A stretch of DNA of 23,161 nt, taken from an uncultured Collinsella sp. Its GTDB lineage: Bacteria; Actinomycetota; Coriobacteriia; Coriobacteriales; Coriobacteriaceae. Position numbers and translations under genes: made by a program. Below, one piece after another: positions 6,182-13,703 of this stretch. The stretch spans positions 1 to 23,161 of the forward strand of contig CALBUZ010000121.1 in assembly GCA_937969105.1 (NCBI GenBank). Direction: 5' to 3'. Below the pieces are notes generated by a model. It did no database searches. It was not told the DNA's origin and saw only the letters and a list, made by a program, of their open reading frames with translations. Positions within the stretch are counted from its first letter, which is position 1. Each line of letters begins with the position of its first letter.

Positions 6182-8491
6182 ATGGCATTGACCCCCAACG
6201 AAGCGTATGCGGCCAAACAGCCGTTTGTGGACAAGGAAACGCTCGAGCATATTGTCGAGCAGTTCCCCACGCCGTTTCATCTATACGACGAGGCGGGCAT
6301 CCGCCGCAACATGCAAGAGGTGCGCGACGCCTTTGCATGGAACCCGGGCTTTAAGGAATACTTTGCCGTCAAGGCCAATCCCAACCCGGCGCTCATCTCC
6401 ATTCTCAACGAATACGGCTGCGGCTGCGATTGCTCGAGCTATACCGAGCTCATGATTGCCCGCTCGCTGGGCATCACCGGCCACGACATCATGTTCTCGT
6501 CCAACGACACGCCGGCGGCGGATTTTGCCCTTGCAGATAAACTGGGCGCCATCGTCAACTTTGACGACATCAGCCACATCGAATTCTTTGAGCGCGTTGC
6601 GGGGCCCATCCCCAAGACGGTCAGCTGCCGCTTTAATCCGGGCGGCCTGTTCCAGCTCTCCAACGGCATCATGGATAACCCCGGCGACTCCAAATACGGC
6701 ATGACCACCGAGCAACTCTTCGAGGCCTTCCGCATGCTCAAGGCCAAAGGCGCCGAGGACTTTGGCATCCATGCCTTCCTTGCCAGCAACACCGTCACCA
6801 ACGACTACTACCCCAAGCTCGCGCGTATCCTCTTTGAGCTTGCCGTGCGCCTGGAGCATGAGACCGGCGCACACGTCGCCTTCATCAATCTGTCCGGCGG
6901 TGTGGGTATCCCCTACCTGCCCGAGCAGCAGGCTAACGACATCCATGCCATCGGTGAGGGAGTTCACGCGGCATACGACGAGATTCTGGTCCCCGCCGGT
7001 ATGGGCGATGTGGCGATCTGCACCGAGATGGGCCGCTTTATGATGGGCCCCTACGGCTGCCTGGTCACCAAGGCCATCCACGAAAAGCAGATCTACAAGG
7101 ACTATATCGGTGTCGACGCAAGCGCCGTCGATCTGATCCGCCCTGCCATGTATGGCGCTTACCACCACATTACGGTGATTGGCCAGCCGGGTGGCGATGA
7201 CAAGACCACAGCGCCCGTCACGGACACCTACGACATCACAGGCAATCTGTGCGAGAACAACGACAAGTTCGCCATCAATCGCGAGCTGCCACATATCGAC
7301 ATGGGCGACCTGCTTGTGATCCACGATACCGGCGCGCATGGCTACTCCATGGGCTACAACTACAACGGACGCCTGCGCTCCGCCGAGGTCCTGCTGCGCC
7401 CCGATGGCTCGGCAGATCTCATTCGTCGCGCCGAGCGCCCGGGCGACTACTTTGCCACGCTCGACGTGCTGCCGTGCGGACGCGAGCTGCTGGCAAAGTC
7501 GCGTGCCGAAAGTGCTCGTCGTCGCGCCCAAGACGAGCGCCTGGCCATCGCCGCCCAATGGAACAAACGCATCCAGATCGCGGAAGCGAAGGAGAAGAAC
7601 ATGGACATCCGCAATCTCGAGGGCTCAATCGTCGCCCTCGTCACGCCGTTTAAAAAGGACGGCAGTGTCGACTTCGACGCGCTCGAGCGCCTTATCGATT
7701 TCCACCTGCAAAATGGCACCGACGCCATCCTCACCCTGGGCACCACAGGCGAGAGCGCCACGATGACCGATGACGAGGACAACTCCGTTGTCGCCGCCGT
7801 GGTCAAGCAGGTTGCAGGACGCGTCCCCGTCATCGCCGGCTCGGGCTCCAACTCCACGCAAACCATGCTCACCAAGTCGCTCACCTACCAGGGCTTGGGC
7901 GTCGATGGCCTGCTGCTCATTACCCCCTACTACAACAAGTCCAATGAAGAGGGCATCTATCAGCACTTTAAGACCGTCGCCGATGCTGTGGACATCCCCT
8001 GCATCCTGTACAACATCCCCGGCCGCTGCGGCTGCGGCATCAGCGAGCGCAACGTAGAGCGCTTGGCCGCGCACCCCAACATCATGGGTATTAAGGAAGC
8101 CTCGGGCAACGTCGCCTACGCAGCCAAGATCGCTCACCTGCTGTCCGACGACTTCCGCATGTATTCGGGCGAGGATGCGCTCACCGTACCTCTCATGAGC
8201 CTGGGCGCCTCGGGCGCCATCAGCGTGTGGGCCGACGTTCAGCCGCAGCTCGTGCATGACATGTGCCGCGCCTATCTGGACGGTGACGTGGCACGTGCCC
8301 GCGATATTCAAATTGCCGGCCAGCCGCTCATCAACGCCCTCTTTAGTGAGGTCAACCCCATCCCCGTTAAAGAAGCGCTCGCTCAGATGGGTATGATCGA
8401 AGCCAACTACCGCATGCCGCTTTGCCCCATGGCCGATAACACGCGTGCCGCACTTACCGATGCTCTGAAGGGAGCTGGTCTGCTTGATTAA
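6182..8491 (+). CDS. lysA-dapA: Fused diaminopimelate decarboxylase / 4-hydroxy-tetrahydrodipicolinate synthase (LysA-DapA)
   Basis: One uninterrupted frame of 769 codons encodes two complete enzymes. Residues about 20-420 are LysA, a PLP-dependent decarboxylase that makes lysine from meso-diaminopimelate: YFAVKANPN carries the PLP lysine (K64), and LSGGVGIPYL, TEMGRFMMGP and NLCENNDKF follow. Residues about 420-473 are a basic helical linker. Residues 474-769 are full-length DapA (296 residues), which condenses pyruvate with aspartate semialdehyde: LGTTGES, LYNIPGR (Y610) and IMGIKEAS with the Schiff-base lysine (K638). No stop codon separates the halves. Codon 474 is an ATG preceded by AAGGAG at ideal spacing, so free DapA may also be made. 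The gene lies under a lysine riboswitch and overlaps dapB by 8 nt. All key residues are intact in both halves. Confidence 0.93.
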   Translation: MALTPNEAYAAKQPFVDKETLEHIVEQFPTPFHLYDEAGIRRNMQEVRDAFAWNPGFKEYFAVKANPNPALISILNEYGCGCDCSSYTELMIARSLGITGHDIMFSSNDTPAADFALADKLGAIVNFDDISHIEFFERVAGPIPKTVSCRFNPGGLFQLSNGIMDNPGDSKYGMTTEQLFEAFRMLKAKGAEDFGIHAFLASNTVTNDYYPKLARILFELAVRLEHETGAHVAFINLSGGVGIPYLPEQQANDIHAIGEGVHAAYDEILVPAGMGDVAICTEMGRFMMGPYGCLVTKAIHEKQIYKDYIGVDASAVDLIRPAMYGAYHHITVIGQPGGDDKTTAPVTDTYDITGNLCENNDKFAINRELPHIDMGDLLVIHDTGAHGYSMGYNYNGRLRSAEVLLRPDGSADLIRRAERPGDYFATLDVLPCGRELLAKSRAESARRRAQDERLAIAAQWNKRIQIAEAKEKNMDIRNLEGSIVALVTPFKKDGSVDFDALERLIDFHLQNGTDAILTLGTTGESATMTDDEDNSVVAAVVKQVAGRVPVIAGSGSNSTQTMLTKSLTYQGLGVDGLLLITPYYNKSNEEGIYQHFKTVADAVDIPCILYNIPGRCGCGISERNVERLAAHPNIMGIKEASGNVAYAAKIAHLLSDDFRMYSGEDALTVPLMSLGASGAISVWADVQPQLVHDMCRAYLDGDVARARDIQIAGQPLINALFSEVNPIPVKEALAQMGMIEANYRMPLCPMADNTRAALTDALKGAGLLD
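7589..7603 (+). promoter_or_regulatory. Internal ribosome-binding site and ATG for DapA
   Basis: AAGGAG (7589-7594), a 6-nt spacer and ATG (7601-7603) lie inside the fused frame exactly where the DapA family normally starts (MDIRNLEGSIVALVTPF). It is stronger than the ribosome-binding site of the full-length frame. It is either a relic of a once separate gene or an active second start. Confidence 0.75.
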
Positions 8492-9224
8492 GACCGTCAT
8501 TATGGGAACGGGCCGCATGGGCTCGCTCATCCGCACCACCGCCGAGGGCGTTGTCGACGCCGCCGGTCAGCCCGTTTTTGATATCGTCGCCCAGATCGGT
8601 TTTGATCTGTCCGAGCTCGAGGACGCCCCGGCAGCCGACGTCATCATCGACTTCTCGAACGTCGTGACCTTCGATGCCGTCGTCGCCTATGTCGAGCGCA
8701 CGGGCGCCGCGTTGGTCTCGGGCACCACGGGCTACACACCCGATCAGATGGACCGCCTGCGCGAGCTGGGTCAGAACGCCCGCGTCATGCACTCGGGCAA
8801 CTACTCTATCGGCATCGCCGCCCTGCGCCATCTGGTTGCCCAGGCCACGCGCGAACTGCCCGGCTTTGACTGCGAGATCGTCGAGACGCACCACAACCAA
8901 AAGGTTGACGCCCCGAGCGGCACAGCCAAGCTACTGCTCGACGCCATCGTCGAAGCTGAGCCCGAGGCAGGCTACCACCCCGTCTATGGCCGCGAGGGCA
9001 TGTGCGGCGCGCGTGACCCCAAGGAGATCGGTATGCACTCGCTGCGCGGCGGCACCGTCGCCGGCGTGCACGAGGTGAGTTTCTTTGGCCAGGACGAGGA
9101 GGTCACACTCACCCACCGTGCCACGAGCCGTCAGATCTTTGTCAACGGCGCCTTGGCAGCCGCGCAGAAGCTCGTCACCCGCGAACCCGGCTTCTATACG
9201 TTCGACCAGGTCATGTTTGCCTAA
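8484..9224 (+). CDS. dapB: 4-hydroxy-tetrahydrodipicolinate reductase
   Basis: The protein has 246 residues. The N-terminal Rossmann motif GTGRMG (8-13), SGTTGY (79-84) and the catalytic/substrate motif HHNQKVDAPSGTA (136-148) identify DapB. This enzyme reduces the DapA product to tetrahydrodipicolinate with NAD(P)H. The start is a TTG at 8484, because the next ATG would cut into the nucleotide-binding strand. AGGGAG lies 9 nt upstream. The start overlaps the last 8 nt of the lysA-dapA frame, which suggests translational coupling. Length is near the family's lower end, as in other short DapB proteins. Confidence 0.94.
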   Translation: MIKTVIMGTGRMGSLIRTTAEGVVDAAGQPVFDIVAQIGFDLSELEDAPAADVIIDFSNVVTFDAVVAYVERTGAALVSGTTGYTPDQMDRLRELGQNARVMHSGNYSIGIAALRHLVAQATRELPGFDCEIVETHHNQKVDAPSGTAKLLLDAIVEAEPEAGYHPVYGREGMCGARDPKEIGMHSLRGGTVAGVHEVSFFGQDEEVTLTHRATSRQIFVNGALAAAQKLVTREPGFYTFDQVMFA

Positions 9225-9263
9225 CCAGGTATCAACCGAATCCACCCAAAGGAGAGATAGCAA

Positions 9264-9983
9264 ATGAGCAACGCAGCCGAGATGGATGCACAGGAGATTA
9301 TCAACTACATCGCCACCGCGCCCAAAAAGACGCCTGTCAAGCTGTACGTGCGCGAAAAGCCCGGCATGAAGGTCCAGTGGGGCAATGCACACGTCTACGG
9401 CGGTCGTCATGGCAAGACCGTCTTTGGCGACTGGGATGAGCTCAAAGCCATCCTCGATGCCAATGCCGACTCCATCGACTACTACGACGTCGAGAATGAC
9501 TGCTGCAACTCCGCCGTCCCCATGCTCGACCTTAAGGGCATCAACGCCCGCATCGAGCCGGGCGCGATCATCCGCGACCGCGTCGAGATCGGCGACCGTG
9601 CCGTCATCATGATGGGCGCCATCATCAACATCGGCTCCGTTATCGGCGAGGGTTCCATGATCGATATGGGCGCCGTCCTGGGCGGCCGCGCAACCGTGGG
9701 CAAGAACTGCCACATCGGCGCCGGCACCGTACTGGCAGGCGTCGTTGAGCCCGCGAGCGCCACGCCCGTCATCATCGAGGACGATGTCATGATTGGCGCC
9801 AACGCCGTGGTCCTGGAGGGCGTGCGCGTGGGCAAGGGCGCCGTCGTGGCTGCCGGTGCCGTGTGCGTCGAGGACGTCCCCGCCGGCGCCGTCGTGGCCG
9901 GTGTCCCCGCCCGCGTCATCAAGATGCGCGACGAGAAGACTGACAGCAAGACCGGCCTCGAAGAGGGCTTACGTCAACTTTAA
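9264..9983 (+). CDS. dapH: Tetrahydrodipicolinate N-acetyltransferase
   Basis: The protein has 239 residues with an AAAGGAGAG ribosome-binding site. Residues about 8-90 match the DapH N-terminal domain ([20 protein letters not shown]). Residues about 92-215 are hexapeptide repeats of a left-handed beta-helix ([45 protein letters not shown]), the trimeric acyl-CoA transferase fold. It acetylates tetrahydrodipicolinate, marking the acetyl branch of diaminopimelate synthesis. That branch then needs an N-acetyl-diaminopimelate aminotransferase and deacetylase; candidates are the genes at 13704-14867 and 4614-5801. It is the last gene of the riboswitch-controlled operon, 39 nt after dapB. Confidence 0.94.
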   Translation: MSNAAEMDAQEIINYIATAPKKTPVKLYVREKPGMKVQWGNAHVYGGRHGKTVFGDWDELKAILDANADSIDYYDVENDCCNSAVPMLDLKGINARIEPGAIIRDRVEIGDRAVIMMGAIINIGSVIGEGSMIDMGAVLGGRATVGKNCHIGAGTVLAGVVEPASATPVIIEDDVMIGANAVVLEGVRVGKGAVVAAGAVCVEDVPAGAVVAGVPARVIKMRDEKTDSKTGLEEGLRQL

Positions 9984-9985
9984 TA

Positions 9986-10013
9986 GTTACGCGGTTTTGA
10001 CAAACCGCGTAAC
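9986..10013 (+). terminator. Hairpin directly after dapH (repeat family copy 1)
   Basis: Perfect 12-bp arms GTTACGCGGTTT (9986-9997) and AAACCGCGTAAC (10002-10013) with a TGAC loop start 3 nt after the dapH stop. No long U-run follows. A near-identical hairpin occurs after ettA at 19747-19774. Confidence 0.65.
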
Positions 10014-10081
10014 AGATTGCCGCTCTGGTTCGTTTTCGCTGGCGTATGCTCAACCTACGGCGCAATGTCAGCGACCAAGCC

Positions 10082-10127
10082 GAAAACAAAAAGGCCGAAG
10101 TCCCGAAGGGTTTCGGCCTTTGTTTTC
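10082..10127. terminator. Bidirectional terminator between dapH and ndpA-like gene
   Basis: AAAGGCCGAA and TTCGGCCTTT form the core stem, extended by GAAAACAAA / TTTGTTTTC on the flanks with two unpaired A. T-rich tracts follow on both strands. It serves the two convergent genes. Confidence 0.85.
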
Positions 10128-10146
10128 CGCAGCGTCCAAGCGCAGT

Positions 10147-11151
10147 TTATCGGTTCTCGATGCTGCCGATGTTTTTGAGCTCGATGGAGATGAGGCCGTT
10201 AGGCTCATTGACGAACTCGATGTACTCGGAGTTCGAACCCATCTCGGCCGGGAAGCTGATCTCGATACCCGTGTCGGTACGAATCTTATGATTGCGCACC
10301 GCCGCGCGTTCGACCTGCTTGCGCTCCACGGGCACACGCTCAGGCACCTTCTCCTCGGTCAGTGCGGCGCGCACACTCTCCTTGATAACCGGTTCGTCCT
10401 CAAAGACCTCGTCGACGATATCCCAAGGCGGCAGTTCCTCGTCATCCTCAACCTTCTCGGCAACGGCAGCCTTAACCTTGGCAAGCGCTACAGCCGTGTT
10501 GGCACCGTGCTCCTCGGCGACTTCCTCGACCACACGCGTCACGGTGTCGATGACCTCCTTGCCCGATACGCCCGTGTCGCACTGCAACAGGCCATCGGGG
10601 ATAAGCATACGGTCCTCGCCGGCAATCTTGCGCTTCTTGTCCACATAGCCGATCTCCATGGTACTCGCGCGCACGATGGCATAGCTCGGCACCTTTTGCG
10701 AGGGGTTCGGCAGAATGGCGTAGTGGCGCGCGATGTCGTTGCGCACCTCCCCCTCCTCGCGGCCCACTTCGTGCATAAAAGCCTGCTTGGAGCCCAGCAG
10801 CATCACGGCAAACCAGCGGGCATCCTCATCGTCGTCAAAATCGGCCACGAGCACGTCGGTGGACTCGGCTTTCTCGGCTTTGGTGAGCTCGGAGGAAATA
10901 AACTCCGCAATCTGCTGCGACAGGTCCACGAACTCGCGCTCGCCAAAGAAATAGCCCTTGAGCTCGCCGCCAAACGCAGAGTTCTCGGCAAACGTGGCGC
11001 GCTTATTGTCGGCCGAGGTACGTGCGCGGCGCAGATGTGTGGTCACGAAGTTGCGCACGGTACGACTCTCGATATCGAGCTCGCGCTGGCTCATGACGTT
11101 GACGGCAGAGTCAAAGTCCAGGATATGCAGAATCGCGTGGTTGATTTTCAT
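10147..11151 (-). CDS. 37-kDa nucleoid-associated protein (NdpA/YejK family)
   Basis: The protein has 334 residues from the ATG at 11151; an ATG three codons upstream is also possible. The N-terminus KINHAILHILDF with LDIESRTVRNFVTTHLRRA, the central DFDDDEDARWFAVMLL and KQAFMHEV, and the C-terminal region (KIRTDTGIEISFPAEMGSN) are typical of the NdpA family (PF04245). In Escherichia coli the member YejK associates with the nucleoid. A TATACT sequence at 11195-11190 (minus strand) is a likely -10 box without an obvious -35. The function in this lineage is not established; the family assignment is firm. Confidence 0.86.
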   Translation of the reverse strand: MKINHAILHILDFDSAVNVMSQRELDIESRTVRNFVTTHLRRARTSADNKRATFAENSAFGGELKGYFFGEREFVDLSQQIAEFISSELTKAEKAESTDVLVADFDDDEDARWFAVMLLGSKQAFMHEVGREEGEVRNDIARHYAILPNPSQKVPSYAIVRASTMEIGYVDKKRKIAGEDRMLIPDGLLQCDTGVSGKEVIDTVTRVVEEVAEEHGANTAVALAKVKAAVAEKVEDDEELPPWDIVDEVFEDEPVIKESVRAALTEEKVPERVPVERKQVERAAVRNHKIRTDTGIEISFPAEMGSNSEYIEFVNEPNGLISIELKNIGSIENR

Positions 11152-11189
11152 ATACGGCATTCCGTTCTAGATCGATTTCGGCACGAACC

Positions 11190-11195
11190 AGTATA
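11190..11195 (-). promoter_or_regulatory. Likely -10 box of the ndpA-like gene
   Basis: TATACT on the minus strand lies about 40 nt upstream of the start codon. No good -35 hexamer stands 16-18 nt before it, so the call rests on the -10 match and position. Confidence 0.35.
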
Positions 11196-11226
11196 GCGGT
11201 CGAGCCCGCCCCAGGCGCATCGAAGA

Positions 11227-11259
11227 TTGGTGCATCGGGGACAGGTTGCTTTGCGCCAA
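11227..11259 (+). repeat. REP-like imperfect palindrome, copy 1
   Basis: TTGGTGC and GCGCCAA arms (one G-U pair) flank GGGGACAGGTT-type internal sequence. It matches copy 2 (12454-12484) at 27 of 31 positions in the same orientation. It lies 3 nt from the stop codon of the Mbeg1-like gene. The internal motif resembles REP palindromes associated with REP-linked transposases, but no transposase is present here. Confidence 0.7.
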
Positions 11260-11262
11260 TGG

Positions 11263-12423
11263 CTAGCGCAGGAGCTCGGACTGCCAAGCCTCGAGCTGTT
11301 CTGCCAAACTCTTGCCGGCAGCGGGCATGTCGATCTGAGGGCGTTTGGGCAGCAGTGCGCATTTAAGGATTGCCACGATGGTCTGCGAGACAAAGCGTCG
11401 TGTATCCTTGTCAAAGCCTTGCGCAGCCTGGAGCATCACGGGCAGGCTCTCGCGCAGATTCCCAGCGATATCCGCAAACCGCTCAGCACCCGTAGCCTCA
11501 AACACGGAGAACAACGCATCTACAAAACGCTCGCGTTCGCTAGGCGACACTGCAAGCAGCATCTCGCGAATGGAACCATCAACGTATCGAGCACCGGCGG
11601 ACAGGCGCTCACAGTACGCGAAGTCACGACCATCAACCACCCAGCTAAAGGGATTGTGCTGCAGCAGGCTGAACTCGGTGCTCTCAACGATGGCATAGTC
11701 CTCCTGTGTCTCGAACATCATGCCAAAGATCGACGACCGAGGTAGCGTCTTGTCGATTCGACCGGAAAGATCGGCAAAGGCGTCGCCGTTCAGAAACTCC
11801 TCGACGAAGCCCGGGCCATCATGGGAATACGCCCGTTCGATTCGCTCACGGGCGATGTTGGAGCACATCGCCGCACCGTACACCGCAAGGTTTCCACCCT
11901 TGGAATGACCTCCGCACAAAAGCGGCCCGTCAATCGCATCCGCCGCCTCGTCCACATAACGTGCCGCGGATTCCTGGGCCGGCACAGGACACCGGAACGC
12001 CATGTTAAAGTCCTCTTTCCAGCCCACAATCGTGCTGTCGGTCCCCCGGAAGGAAAGATAGCTAAACCCTGCCGGAAACCGAAACGCCATGGCTGCAAAC
12101 TGCTCTGTCGCCACCACATCGCTCACGGCACGATAGCCGCAAACGTGCACGCCACGGTAGCGAGGACTTGCTGCCACGGCCTCTAACAAGGCCCTGCTCC
12201 CCTCCGGGTCCCACAAGTCGTCAATCATGTCCCGGTAGCACTCGGCACGCAGCAGCTCGCGTACGTCTAGGCCCTGCCAGTTCGTCAGCTCCGCCATATC
12301 ACCCGGCAAACGCAAATAGGACAACCACGCAAAGACCAGGCTATCCACCGCGCAGAACGGCCGCTCCTCAAACGGATCAAACGTCGTCTGGGCATAGGTC
12401 AAAAAATTAGGCGAATCCGACAT
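11263..12423 (-). CDS. Mbeg1-like alpha/beta hydrolase (DUF2974)
   Basis: The protein has 386 residues with a GGGAGG ribosome-binding site. FRGTDSTIVGWKEDFNM (125-141), the nucleophile elbow GHSKGGN (S174) and HDGPGF (201-206) identify the Mbeg1-like/DUF2974 family of lipase-fold proteins. No signal peptide is seen, so it is probably cytoplasmic. The C-terminal 120 residues are helical and contain MLLAVSPSERERFVDALF, common in this family. The substrate is unknown and lipase activity is only inferred from the fold. A REP-like repeat lies on each side of the gene. Confidence 0.84.
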   Translation of the reverse strand: MSDSPNFLTYAQTTFDPFEERPFCAVDSLVFAWLSYLRLPGDMAELTNWQGLDVRELLRAECYRDMIDDLWDPEGSRALLEAVAASPRYRGVHVCGYRAVSDVVATEQFAAMAFRFPAGFSYLSFRGTDSTIVGWKEDFNMAFRCPVPAQESAARYVDEAADAIDGPLLCGGHSKGGNLAVYGAAMCSNIARERIERAYSHDGPGFVEEFLNGDAFADLSGRIDKTLPRSSIFGMMFETQEDYAIVESTEFSLLQHNPFSWVVDGRDFAYCERLSAGARYVDGSIREMLLAVSPSERERFVDALFSVFEATGAERFADIAGNLRESLPVMLQAAQGFDKDTRRFVSQTIVAILKCALLPKRPQIDMPAAGKSLAEQLEAWQSELLR

Positions 12424-12439
12424 GGCCCTCCCATCAACT

Positions 12440-12484
12440 ATGGTGTATTGGGATGGTGCATTGGGGTCAGGTTACTTTGCACCA
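12440..12484 (+). repeat. REP-like palindrome, copy 2, with tandem duplication
   Basis: The 31-nt copy (12454-12484) has perfect TGGTGC/GCACCA arms around a GGGGTCAGGTTACTTT core. Its first 13 nt (ATGGTGCATTGGG, 12453-12465) are tandemly duplicated with one mismatch at 12440-12452. It lies just upstream of the Mbeg1-like gene and abuts the ldh terminator. Confidence 0.7.
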
Positions 12485-12520
12485 AAAAAGGCGCCCGGGC
12501 CGTGTGGACCCGGACGCCTT
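12484..12520 (-). terminator. Intrinsic terminator of ldh
   Basis: On the minus strand an 11-bp stem with one mismatch (AAGGCG and CCGGG pairing with CCCGG and CGCCTT; 12488-12520) is followed by TTTTTT (12489-12484). It begins about 30 nt after the ldh stop codon. Confidence 0.88.
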
Positions 12521-12551
12521 CATTGTAGCTTTTCGCTCTAGCGAGCTTAAT

Positions 12552-13502
12552 TTAGCAGGAGAAATCGACGCTGTCGATGATGTCCTTGAGGGCCTTGGCG
12601 GAGACGGTGAGCTCATGCTGCTCGTCATCGTCCAGCGGCACGGGGACGCGGCAGACAACGCCGTCGCGGCCAACGACGGTCGGCATGGAGATGGCAAGAT
12701 CGGACAGGCCATACTCGCCCACCATGAGCGAGGAGACAGGCAGAACGGTCTGCTCATCGCGCATGACGGCAGTGCAGATGCGCTTGACGGCCATGGCGAC
12801 GCCATAGTAGGTGGCGTGCTTCTTCTCGATGATGGTGTAGGCGGAGTTCTTGACGTCCTCGGCGATACGCTTCTCAGCAGCCTCATGCTCCAGGTGGCCG
12901 TGAAGCTCACAGAAGGTGTTCAGCGGAACGCCGGCAACCTGAGCGCTGGACCAAGCGACAAACTCGGAGTCGCCGTGCTCGCCCATGACATAGGCCTGGA
13001 CATCGCGCGGGTCAACCTCGACGTGGGCACCAAGCATCTGCTGCAGGCGGCCAGTGTCGAGCACAGTGCCGGAACCGATGACGTGGCCCTCGGGCAGGCC
13101 GGACATCTTGATGGCGGCGTAGGTCAGAACATCGACCGGGTTGGAGACGATGAGCAGAATGCCGTCGAAGCCGGACTTCTTAATCTCGGGGATAATGGAC
13201 TTAAAGATGCTGACGTTCTTGTTGACCAGGTCCAGGCGGGTCTCACCGGGCTTCTGGGCAGCGCCAGCGGTGACGACGATCATGGCGGCGTCGGCGACAT
13301 CGGAATAATCGCCGGCGTAGATCTTCATCGGCTCGGCAAACGTCATGCCGTGCGCGATATCCAGGGCCTCACCCTCGGCGCGGTTCTTGTCCACGTCGAT
13401 GAGGACCATCTCGGAGAACAGACCGCTCTGCATCAGCGCGAACGCCGAAGACGAACCGACGAAACCGCAGCCGACAATAGCGACCTTCTTCTCGTTAACC
13501 AT
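12552..13502 (-). CDS. ldh: L-lactate dehydrogenase
   Basis: The protein has 316 residues from the ATG at 13502, which is preceded by GGGAG at 8 nt; the longer open frame upstream is not coding. The NAD-binding motif GCGFVG (11-16), D36 for NAD preference, AQKPGETR (active-site loop, R89), SNPVDVLTY, GSGTVLDTGRL and the catalytic GEHGDSE (H176) are all present. Q83 in the AQKPG loop is the residue typical of lactate, not malate, dehydrogenases. The enzyme converts pyruvate to L-lactate with NADH in fermentation. It is a single-gene unit with its own terminator. Confidence 0.93.
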   Translation of the reverse strand: MVNEKKVAIVGCGFVGSSSAFALMQSGLFSEMVLIDVDKNRAEGEALDIAHGMTFAEPMKIYAGDYSDVADAAMIVVTAGAAQKPGETRLDLVNKNVSIFKSIIPEIKKSGFDGILLIVSNPVDVLTYAAIKMSGLPEGHVIGSGTVLDTGRLQQMLGAHVEVDPRDVQAYVMGEHGDSEFVAWSSAQVAGVPLNTFCELHGHLEHEAAEKRIAEDVKNSAYTIIEKKHATYYGVAMAVKRICTAVMRDEQTVLPVSSLMVGEYGLSDLAISMPTVVGRDGVVCRVPVPLDDDEQHELTVSAKALKDIIDSVDFSC

Positions 13503-13527
13503 TAGAAACTCCCATCTCTCTCCACAA

Positions 13528-13560
13528 ACAAGCCGCCCGGGAACGACCCGAGCGGCTTGT
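13528..13560 (-). other. Strong hairpin in the ldh leader
   Basis: ACAAGCCGC (13528-13536) pairs with GCGGCTTGT (13552-13560), and CGGG pairs inside with CCCG around an AACGA loop, with one mismatch between. On the minus strand only a TTGTTTG tract follows. It ends about 25 nt before the ldh ATG, so it is either an upstream terminator or a 5' UTR stabiliser or regulator. Confidence 0.6.
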
Positions 13561-13703
13561 CGTAATCCCAATACATCCAATCGGGACTTTGATTATGCTC
13601 CTATTCGCAGCCAAATATCGACCGCTTACCTAAATTATTTGCAGGATTCGTAAAATAACTGCACGAAATCGGTTTCGAGCTATTGACGAGCCAAAATACC
13701 TTT

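Noticed and set aside
7465..7603. Sequencing error creating the LysA-DapA fusion
   Set aside because: The frame, codon usage and basic linker are smooth across the joint, with no homopolymer run at it. A lost stop codon cannot be excluded, but nothing in the sequence points to an error.
6281..8539. Long minus-strand open frames (425 and 304 codons) opposite lysA-dapA
   Set aside because: Composition is that of reverse-complement shadows, with runs of Val/Gly/Ala/Asp and no motifs. The plus-strand genes are unambiguous.
9793..11196. A 467-codon plus-strand frame crossing dapH, a terminator and the ndpA-like gene
   Set aside because: It crosses a bidirectional terminator and opposes a recognised family.
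11227..12484. CRISPR or att-site interpretation of the two REP-like copies
   Set aside because: There are only two copies 1.2 kb apart with a gene between, and no spacers, integrase or Cas genes.
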